5,108 nucleotides of DNA from Myxococcales bacterium (GTDB lineage: Bacteria > Myxococcota_C > UBA6777): NCBI GenBank assembly GCA_027005175.1, contig JALTMC010000383.1, positions 1 through 5,108 of the forward strand, written 5' to 3'. The notes beneath the pieces were generated by a model. The model was given only the letters and a program-made list of their open reading frames with translations, did no database searches and was not told where the DNA came from. A program made the position numbers and the translations under genes. Of this stretch, positions 1 through 5,108 are shown in pieces. The stretch's first letter is position 1, and each line of letters begins with the position of its first letter.

Positions 1-1
1 A

Positions 2-106
2 GAAGAAGAAGCTCCAGAAGTAGAAGAAGAAGCTCCAGAAGTAGAAGAAGAAGCTCCAGAAGTAGAAGAAGAAGCTCCAGAAGTAGAAGAAGAAGCTCCA
101 GAAGTA
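2..106 (+). repeat. 21-bp in-frame tandem repeat, five identical copies (EEEAPEV)
   Basis: Five head-to-tail copies of a 21-bp unit (2-22, 23-43, 44-64, 65-85, 86-106) are identical at every base. Each encodes Glu-Glu-Glu-Ala-Pro-Glu-Val. The array is cut by the window edge, so the total copy number is unknown. Identity that includes third codon positions points to recent expansion or homogenisation. The unit length is a multiple of three, so copy-number change alters protein length without breaking the frame. The proline in every heptad argues against a coiled coil despite the seven-residue period; an extended acidic spacer is more likely. Confidence 0.97.
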
Positions 107-1675
107 GAGCTTACTGCAAACGAAGAGGAAACCACAGACTTAGTCTCCGATGCAGAGCCAGGGGTAGGGGCTCCTGCTCCTTCTACCGAAGAAACAAGAG
201 CACAGGTGCCTACACCTGCTTCAATCCCACTTGGTAGCCAAATGCTCGGCGCAGAGTTTCTCAGCCCCATGACGGACCGAAATGGGGCCGAGATCAGTGC
301 ATTTTATATCGAATCTATTCCCATGCCTTCCAACCTGTTTGGTGAAGAAGAGATAGGTGCTCTCGATACAATCGCTGTAAAAACAGTACCTCCTCCAACT
401 CCCAAAAGCTCTAACACACTGCCTGAAGCAACAACCGAAACAACAGAGTCCATTGAACCTTCTGTTGCTGAAGAACAAGAGCCTGAGAAAAAACCTCTTT
501 CGGAAGAGAGTTCAGAAACACAAGAACTTCAAAGCCCTGAAACAAATGACCTCCCAACCGAACCAGTACAGGAAGCTGCACAAGAGACTGCACAAGAAGC
601 TACACAAGAGACTTCACAAGAGACTTCACAAGAAGCTACACAAGAAGCTGAGCAAGAAGCTACACAAGAAGCTGAGCAAGAAGCTACACAAGAGACTGCA
701 CAAAAAGCTGAGCAAGAGAAAGAGTTCTCTGTTGAAGCGTCAACATGGGAATTGATCGTGTTGCGGAGAGAGGAGCTTTTGGAAGAAGAGTTACTGCCTC
801 CACCTGCCAATCCGGAAATTTCAGAAACGATTCTAGCGTTGTTGCCTATGCCTGAAGATGAGAAAGAGCGGGAGGTAGTACAAGAAGCACTCCACAGTCT
901 CTCTGCCAAAGAGCAGGTTTTAGCGATGCTATATAACTTTCCAGGAAAGCTCACTCGCCAAGATGTCCAGCAAGACGGTACATTGTTGTTTGAAGTTAGC
1001 CAAACAGCCTCTGGGGAGATGTGGAACATCTTATTGGACCATCCAAAAGAGACACTAATTGGAATCCAACCCTATCTGTATCATAAGGAGCACAATGTAC
1101 GATTGATGGCGTTGTATTTATTGCAGCAGCTTCCCTATGAGGAATTGTTGATTCCACTGACTCGATTTTTATTGGACCCCGATCCAGCAGTGGCACAAAA
1201 GGCCTCCCAACTTGTGAACCAACAGCAAGGTACAAACGAATACCGGGCCATCGTCTCTTTCTTACGTCGGACACTCAACACAGCGTCTGGAAACCGGCTA
1301 GCCCGTAGCATCCGTCTATTGACCAAACTTCATGATTCGTTGTGTGTTCCAGATCTCATAGACTTGCTTGAAAAAAAGGAACCTGGATTAACACAGATCG
1401 TTCATGCGGCCTTGATCGACATCACAAAGCAACCGCTGCCACCGACATTGAAGAAGTGGAACAAATGGTGGCGCAAAGTCGGCTCACGCACGGAGAGGAT
1501 TGACTGGTTAATCGAAGGACTCCAGCAGAAAGATCTGGAAATTGTAAACGCAGCCTGGCTGGAGCTGCGTGAAGCAACCGATGAGAACTTTGGTTTTGCT
1601 CCAGACGCCCCCAAGCGACAGCGTAATGACGCCATCAAAAGCTGGAAACGCTGGCGCAAACAGAGCCACTCCTGA
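2..1675 (+). CDS. HEAT-repeat protein with long acidic repetitive linker (5'-truncated by window edge)
   Basis: The frame is open from the left edge (codon 2-4) to TGA 1673-1675, giving 557 residues, and the true start lies upstream. The internal GTG at 206 is only a valine codon: the reading frame and its acidic composition continue unbroken before it. From N to C the visible protein has five identical EEEAPEV heptads, an acidic Pro/Thr/Glu-rich stretch, and a Gln/Glu/Ala/Thr tetrapeptide array (about residues 190-239). A helical domain follows from about residue 245, with HEAT-like helix pairs such as HNVRLMALYLLQQLPYEEL and LTRFLLDPDPAVAQKASQLV. It ends in two related Trp-rich modules (KKWNKWW; NFGFAPDAP then WKRW). 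HEAT domains are protein-binding scaffolds, and the acidic part is probably disordered. From memory the C-terminal layout resembles HEAT proteins of Myxococcota. No catalytic motif is visible. The true N-terminus, and so any signal peptide, membrane segment or additional domain, cannot be judged. Exact function unknown. Confidence 0.85.
   Translation, partial: EEEAPEVEEEAPEVEEEAPEVEEEAPEVEEEAPEVELTANEEETTDLVSDAEPGVGAPAPSTEETRAQVPTPASIPLGSQMLGAEFLSPMTDRNGAEISAFYIESIPMPSNLFGEEEIGALDTIAVKTVPPPTPKSSNTLPEATTETTESIEPSVAEEQEPEKKPLSEESSETQELQSPETNDLPTEPVQEAAQETAQEATQETSQETSQEATQEAEQEATQEAEQEATQETAQKAEQEKEFSVEASTWELIVLRREELLEEELLPPPANPEISETILALLPMPEDEKEREVVQEALHSLSAKEQVLAMLYNFPGKLTRQDVQQDGTLLFEVSQTASGEMWNILLDHPKETLIGIQPYLYHKEHNVRLMALYLLQQLPYEELLIPLTRFLLDPDPAVAQKASQLVNQQQGTNEYRAIVSFLRRTLNTASGNRLARSIRLLTKLHDSLCVPDLIDLLEKKEPGLTQIVHAALIDITKQPLPPTLKKWNKWWRKVGSRTERIDWLIEGLQQKDLEIVNAAWLELREATDENFGFAPDAPKRQRNDAIKSWKRWRKQSHS
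569..718 (+). repeat. 12-bp in-frame tandem repeat encoding Gln-Glu-(Ala/Thr)-x tetrapeptides
   Basis: Twelve consecutive 12-bp units run from 569 to 712, plus a half unit. They encode Q-E-A-A, Q-E-T-A, Q-E-A-T, Q-E-T-S and Q-E-A-E variants, with one Glu-to-Lys change at QKAE (701-712). A higher-order 24-bp period is nested inside: a QEAT unit followed by a QEAE unit repeats at 629-676. Copies diverge much more than in the 21-bp array, so this array is older or less homogenised. Spacing of four residues with Gln/Glu/Ala is compatible with an extended helix, but there is almost no Lys/Arg to make stabilising salt bridges. Confidence 0.95.
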
Positions 1676-1780
1676 GATAGATAGTGCTGAAAGTTTCGAT
1701 AGTCTTAACAACAAATTAGACGAGTTCCCGAACCAGTCCTTTTGGGCGGTTGGGATTCGTTCCACGTAGGAAGACGCTCC
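1676..1780 (+). other. Intergenic leader between HEAT gene and prkA, with a possible hairpin
   Basis: This 105-bp spacer separates two co-oriented genes. It holds a possible hairpin: CCCGAACC (1727-1734) can pair with GGTTGGG (1748-1754) with one bulged G and a 13-nt loop. No T-run follows, so it is not an intrinsic terminator. I see no convincing -35/-10 pair, so co-transcription with the HEAT gene is possible but not shown. Confidence 0.4.
1768..1773 (+). promoter_or_regulatory. Ribosome binding site of prkA (AGGAAG)
   Basis: AGGAAG sits seven bases before ATG 1781. This purine-rich Shine-Dalgarno-like site decides the start: it favours the ATG over the in-frame TTG at 1742, which has no comparable upstream site. 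Confidence 0.75.
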
Positions 1781-4009
1781 ATGTCTCAACCCATCCTCAG
1801 CCAGTTGATCGATGCGGTGCATTCTCGCTTTCAAGAAGCACGCACAATTCTCTCCTTTTCCGAATATTTGGACATTGTTCACAACAATGCCCTTCGGCAC
1901 TGTCGCAACTCCGCCCAATATGTTGTGGATGCGTTTCGACACTATGGCTCCACCACGATAGAAACTCCATGGGGTCCACAGACAAGGCACAACCTCTTTG
2001 ACACCAAGGATGAAAATGGGGTCAGAGTTGCAGGACAAGAGCAAGCGCAGCACGACATCCTACGTTTGGCCAGCAACTTTGTCCGAGAAGGTAAGATCAC
2101 CCGCCTGATCTTACTTCATGGCCCGAACGGTTCAGGAAAAAGCTCACTACTCAATGCCCTCATCCAGGCGTTACAGCACTACTCCACACAAGAAGAGGGT
2201 GTCCTGTATCGGTTCAACTGGATCTTCCCTTCGGAAAAGCTAAAACGCTCGGGCATCGGCTTTGGTCGGCAAGAAGAAACCAACCTGGATCTACACTCCT
2301 ACGCCCATCTCGAAGGAGATCAAATCGAAGCTCGTATCCCGAGCCCTCTGAAGGATCATCCTTTGCTTCTACTCCCACTCCAAGAGCGAACACAGTTCTT
2401 TCAAACCCTTACCCAAGATGAAAAGCTGCCTCAAGGATTTGCACTCAGCAAATACCTTGCAGAAGGTAGCCTCTCCCCCCGCAATCGCATCATCTTTGAC
2501 GCACTGCTGACCCATTACAATGGGAACTTCTCTGAGCTGCTCAGACATGTGCAGGTCGAACGTTATTATATCTCACAACGTTACCGAACCAGTGCAGTCA
2601 CCATTGAGCCACAAATGCATGTGGACGCCTCCCTCAGACAAGTGACAGCCGACCGCTCCATGTCTGCACTACCCAAACCTCTCAATAACCTGAGCTTGTT
2701 TGAACCTGTAGGTGCTCTTGTTGATGCGAATCGAGGAATCCTCGAATACAGCGACTTGCTCAAACGCCCCGTAGAGGCTTTTAAATACTTGCTGGGTACT
2801 TGTGAAACAGGTCGTATTCATGTTGAGCCACTTATCCTATTCCTAGACTTAATATTGATTGGAACGGCCAACGAACACAACCTGGATCAATTCAAAAAAT
2901 TCCCCGAATTCACATCCTTTAAAAGCAGGATCGAACTGATTCGAGTGCCCTATTTGATGCAGTACTCTGTGGAAAAAACAATCTATGATGAATTACTGCA
3001 ACAGAATCATCCATCCAAACCGATCACACCTCACACAACCGAGCTTGCGGCCTTATGGGCTGTCTTAAGTCGATTACGGAAGCCCGATCCTGAAGGCTTG
3101 CCAGAAAGCCTCGCTTCGTTGGTATCCGATCTTACCCCCTTAGAAAAAGCCCACCTCTACAACGACGGGACCTTACCGCGAAGATATTCGACAGAAGAAG
3201 CCAAGGAACTTCGACAACATATCAATGTGCTCTTTGAAGAAAGTAAGAATGAGTCGGACTATGAAGGTCGTATTGGTGCTTCACCCCGAGAGATTCGAAC
3301 ACTACTTCTCAACGCAGCACAGAATGAAAAGTATCCCTGTTTGTCTCCTCTCGCTCTCTTTGAAGAGTTGGAGAAGCTCGTACAAGAACTCTCTGTCTAC
3401 AAGTTCTTACAGCGTGAGGAAGAGGACGGATACTATGACGCAGCGGGCTTTATTGAGATCGTTCGCCAAGAACACCTCACCATCGTCGATCGAGAGTTTC
3501 GAGCAGCATCCGGATTAATTCAACCAGACCAGTACACAAAACTACTCGAACGGTACATTCAGCATGTCAAAGCCCACCTGCGTAACGAAAAGGTCCAAAA
3601 CCCCGTGACAAGAGCGTCGGAAGAGCCTGACACAAAGCTCATGGAGTCGGTAGAAGAGGTCATCTCAGGGGAAGATGCAGAGCAGTTCCGCAATGATATC
3701 ATCTCCCAAATTGCGGTATATTCCATCGAACACCCAAATGAAAAAATCGATATACCATGGTTGTTTTCCGAGTATATCGAACGATTGGAACACGATGCCT
3801 TCTCCAAACAATACAAACGGCTCCGCCGACTGGCACAACATTGCCTGGTCCTACTCATGGAAGACAAGCCAAAGCTCAAAGCTGACGAACAAAAAGAGGC
3901 AAAGAAAACACTGAAACAACTGGAAACCAAATACGGCTACAGCAAAGATGGAGCCCGAGAACAAATCGCTCTGTTAATGCGCAAACGTTACCACGAATTC
4001 CCAGCCTAA
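1781..4009 (+). CDS. prkA: PrkA-family AAA+ protein (serine protein kinase PrkA type)
   Basis: A 742-residue protein from ATG 1781, chosen because AGGAAG lies seven bases upstream and because family-like sequence (LSFSEYL, RNSAQYVVDAFRHYG) begins just after. Domains: AAA+ PrkA ATPase domain, about residues 15-430, then the PrkA C-terminal domain, about 430-695. Visible motifs are Walker A GPNGSGKS (114-121), the PrkA segment LVDANRGILEYSDLLKRP (313-330), a sensor-1-like GTANE with Asn364, KSRIELIRVPY with Arg383, and the C-terminal signature GASPREIRTLLLNAAQ (499-514). A Lys/Glu-rich tail (about 695-742) follows. The protein is cytosolic, with no signal peptide or membrane segment. Members were described as serine kinases linked to stress and starvation (E. 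coli YeaG) and to Bacillus sporulation; an ATP-dependent protease activity has also been reported, so biochemical role is unsettled. It is about 100 residues longer than YeaG (644) or B. subtilis PrkA (631). YeaH- and SpoVR-like partners are not adjacent. Family assignment is firm; substrate unknown. Confidence 0.95.
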   Translation: MSQPILSQLIDAVHSRFQEARTILSFSEYLDIVHNNALRHCRNSAQYVVDAFRHYGSTTIETPWGPQTRHNLFDTKDENGVRVAGQEQAQHDILRLASNFVREGKITRLILLHGPNGSGKSSLLNALIQALQHYSTQEEGVLYRFNWIFPSEKLKRSGIGFGRQEETNLDLHSYAHLEGDQIEARIPSPLKDHPLLLLPLQERTQFFQTLTQDEKLPQGFALSKYLAEGSLSPRNRIIFDALLTHYNGNFSELLRHVQVERYYISQRYRTSAVTIEPQMHVDASLRQVTADRSMSALPKPLNNLSLFEPVGALVDANRGILEYSDLLKRPVEAFKYLLGTCETGRIHVEPLILFLDLILIGTANEHNLDQFKKFPEFTSFKSRIELIRVPYLMQYSVEKTIYDELLQQNHPSKPITPHTTELAALWAVLSRLRKPDPEGLPESLASLVSDLTPLEKAHLYNDGTLPRRYSTEEAKELRQHINVLFEESKNESDYEGRIGASPREIRTLLLNAAQNEKYPCLSPLALFEELEKLVQELSVYKFLQREEEDGYYDAAGFIEIVRQEHLTIVDREFRAASGLIQPDQYTKLLERYIQHVKAHLRNEKVQNPVTRASEEPDTKLMESVEEVISGEDAEQFRNDIISQIAVYSIEHPNEKIDIPWLFSEYIERLEHDAFSKQYKRLRRLAQHCLVLLMEDKPKLKADEQKEAKKTLKQLETKYGYSKDGAREQIALLMRKRYHEFPA

Positions 4010-4260
4010 AACTCCAAACTCACTGTGCGCTCTTTGCTCTTACAAACTCCCATCCACTGCAAACTCCTCAACCCTCGAACTCCCATCCACTGCAAACTCC
4101 CCAGCCCTCGAACTCCCATTCACTGCAAGCTCCCCAACCCTCGAACTCCCATCCACTACAAACGTCCTCCCCCCGAGTTCCAACTCATCGTACGATTCTT
4201 ACCCCCTCGAACTCCCATTCACTGCAAACTCCCCAACCCTCGAACTCCCATCCACTGTAA
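4010..4260. repeat. 33-bp intergenic tandem repeat array (about seven units, degenerate at edges)
   Basis: Units begin AACTCCCATCCACTGCAAAC and end near CCCTCG. Clear 33-bp copies lie at 4045-4077, 4078-4110, 4111-4143 and 4210-4242. Two degenerate copies of 32 and 34 bp occupy 4144-4175 and 4176-4209, and a partial copy (4243-4260) ends the array. A poorly matching 35-bp stretch (4010-4044) right after the prkA stop also opens with AACTCC and has CACTG nearby, suggesting a decayed first unit. Copies abut with no spacers, so this is a minisatellite-type array and not a CRISPR. The plus strand is C-rich and poor in G. Confidence 0.93.
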
Positions 4261-4332
4261 GTTTTTTGACCGACTGCGCGTTAAAAGTGTTCCTCACACA
4301 TCAAAGCTCCAAAGGTATTGGAAAAGCGATGA

Positions 4333-4348
4333 AATATATTAATATATT
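4333..4348. repeat. 16-bp perfect A+T palindrome
   Basis: AATATATTAATATATT is its own reverse complement and is built from two copies of the self-complementary octamer AATATATT. It lies 38 bp past the mutM stop (in mutM's direction) and over 320 bp past the prkA stop. Its role is unknown; it could extrude as a cruciform or bind a dimeric protein, but no loop or T-run pattern marks it as a terminator. Confidence 0.85.
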
Positions 4349-4385
4349 GCCGGGGGTGATTTTAATATACTCCTATCATCGGTCT

Positions 4386-5108
4386 CTATCGTTGGCACCG
4401 AGAGCAGACATGTGTTCCACGTCCAGCAACTTTTGATTTGGAGATGGGGTTCTCACAGACTTTGCAAGGCAGGCCGCTTCGATTGTATACATAGAGCTGC
4501 TCTTGCATGGTCCCGCGCAGTCCTTCTGCATTCACATAATCACTCACTGAAACCCCACCGTATTCAAGGCCACGCTCTAAGACCAGGCGACAGTTGGCGA
4601 TCAGCTTTTCCAGGGTTCTTTTTGCGACACGGCCGGCCTTTCGGTCTGGCCGAATCCCCGATAAGAACAGAGCTTCATCCACATAGATATTTCCCAATCC
4701 AGCCACAACCTTCTGGTCAAGCAATATCGCCTTGATGGTTGTATTTTTTCGGCGCTGACAGATCTCACGCAAAGAATTGGTGTTGAAGACCTCATCCCAA
4801 GGTTCGGGTCCAAGAGTACGCCAAAAAGTATCGCTATTCAGTTCATCAGAGCGAACCATTTTGAGATAACCAAACTTTCTCTGGTCGTTGAAAAAAAGTT
4901 GTCCAGGCTCTCCGAAATCGAGAATGACTCGGGTATGAGAGTTTGGAAGAGACCCCAGCAATGCATCCGTGGGATGTCCTCCGCCTTCGCGGAGCCCCGC
5001 CCTTGAAAGAAAGATCATCTGCCCAGTCATGCGAAGATGACCCAACATGGACCAACCGGAATCATAAACAATCCGTAAGCATTTCCCGCGACGCCCGACC
5101 TCCACCAC
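4386..5108 (-). CDS. mutM: Formamidopyrimidine-DNA glycosylase (Fpg/MutM), N-terminus beyond window
   Basis: The minus-strand frame is open from the right edge to TAG 4386-4388, giving 240 residues. The start lies outside: the catalytic N-terminal PELPEVET segment is missing, about 50 residues by comparison with E. coli Fpg (269 aa). The enzyme excises oxidised purines such as 8-oxoguanine and cleaves the abasic site in base-excision repair. Visible signatures are RRGK (the E. coli Lys57 region), HLRMTG with the intercalating Met, and FNDQRKFG, which keeps the Arg and Phe equivalent to E. coli Arg109/Phe111. LLDQKVVAGLGNIYVDEALF is the helix-two-turn-helix core, and GGVSVSDYVNAEG and QLYVY follow. 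The zinc finger is complete (Cys215, 218, 235, 238 of the visible part; C-X2-C-X16-C-X2-C) with its DNA-binding Arg in GRGTH. The loop between HLRMTG and HTRVILDF looks about a dozen residues longer than in E. coli. The gene converges on prkA and is probably unrelated in function. Confidence 0.96.
   Translation of the reverse strand: MVEVGRRGKCLRIVYDSGWSMLGHLRMTGQMIFLSRAGLREGGGHPTDALLGSLPNSHTRVILDFGEPGQLFFNDQRKFGYLKMVRSDELNSDTFWRTLGPEPWDEVFNTNSLREICQRRKNTTIKAILLDQKVVAGLGNIYVDEALFLSGIRPDRKAGRVAKRTLEKLIANCRLVLERGLEYGGVSVSDYVNAEGLRGTMQEQLYVYNRSGLPCKVCENPISKSKVAGRGTHVCSRCQR
4395..4466 (-). other. C-terminal zinc finger of MutM (C4 type)
   Basis: CKVC and CSRC are separated by 16 residues, the standard Fpg beta-hairpin zinc finger. 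All four cysteines are present, so this is an Fpg-type enzyme with an intact metal site, unlike zincless family members. Confidence 0.93.

Larger units (their letters stand above)
4010..4385. other. Non-genic region between convergent genes (tandem array plus A+T-rich tail)
   Basis: This 376-bp stretch lies between the 3' ends of prkA (+) and mutM (-). It contains the 33-bp tandem array, an A+T-richer piece (about 4310-4375) and a 16-bp palindrome. A T6 run at 4262-4267 has no GC-rich stem before it, and I found no clear intrinsic terminator on either strand. A long frame is open across the array from GTG 4025, but nothing supports its translation. Confidence 0.7.

Noticed and set aside
206-208. 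GTG as start of the HEAT protein
   Set aside because: The frame is open to the left edge with matching acidic composition and tandem repeats, and no ribosome binding site precedes the GTG.
453-755. Plus-strand open frame encoding Leu-His-Lys-rich repeats
   Set aside because: It is the shifted reading of the QE(A/T)x array inside the HEAT gene; the repeat keeps any stop-free frame open.
529-1029. Minus-strand open frame with a Ser/Cys-rich repetitive C-terminal half
   Set aside because: It is antisense to the HEAT gene and the Cys repeats are the complement of the 12-bp array. It has no recognisable domain, and the plus frame has clear HEAT-type sequence.
1508-2053. Minus-strand open frame spanning the HEAT-prkA junction
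   Set aside because: It shows no domain-like sequence, and both genes it opposes are well supported on the plus strand.
4010-4260. CRISPR array
   Set aside because: Copies are directly adjacent with no unique spacers, the units are not dyad-symmetric, and no cas gene is in the window.
4262-4267. Intrinsic terminator for prkA at the T6 run
   Set aside because: The bases just before the run (CCACTGTAAG) form no stable GC-rich stem.
4412-4735. Plus-strand open frame opposite mutM
   Set aside because: It is antisense to the zinc finger and helix-two-turn-helix part of MutM, which is strongly recognisable on the minus strand.

Overview
The window most likely comes from a member of the Myxococcota or a related deltaproteobacterial lineage. 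This is inferred from protein character alone. The central gene is a long PrkA-type AAA+ protein whose phrasing matches my recollection of the version carried by myxobacteria. The gene before it ends in a HEAT-repeat module with a Trp-rich signature that I also associate with that group. Base composition is close to half G+C by eye, low for a classical myxobacterium, so a lower-GC relative or an environmental genome is plausible. No 16S or other phylogenetic marker is present.

Layout: positions 2-1675 (+) hold the 3' part of a large gene that starts before the window. It encodes a disordered acidic stretch with two tandem-repeat arrays (a 7-residue unit at the left edge, a 4-residue unit near the middle) followed by a C-terminal HEAT-type helical domain. 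After 105 bp comes prkA (+), best started at ATG 1781 and ending at 4009. Positions 4010-4385 are a non-genic stretch between convergent gene ends. It holds a degenerate 33-bp tandem array and then an A+T-rich piece with a 16-bp perfect palindrome. From 4386 to the right edge on the minus strand is the 3' part of mutM/fpg, the formamidopyrimidine-DNA glycosylase; its first roughly 50 codons lie outside.

The HEAT gene and prkA are co-oriented and could be co-transcribed, which makes the HEAT protein a candidate partner or client of PrkA; this is context only. The usual PrkA companions (YeaH-like and SpoVR/YcgB-like proteins) are not in the window. mutM faces the other way and is probably an unrelated housekeeping neighbour. 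I see no mobile element, RNA gene, CRISPR array or defence system. The points most worth a second look are the three separate tandem arrays within about 4.3 kb, the duplicated Trp-rich module of the HEAT protein, and the HEAT-PrkA pairing.
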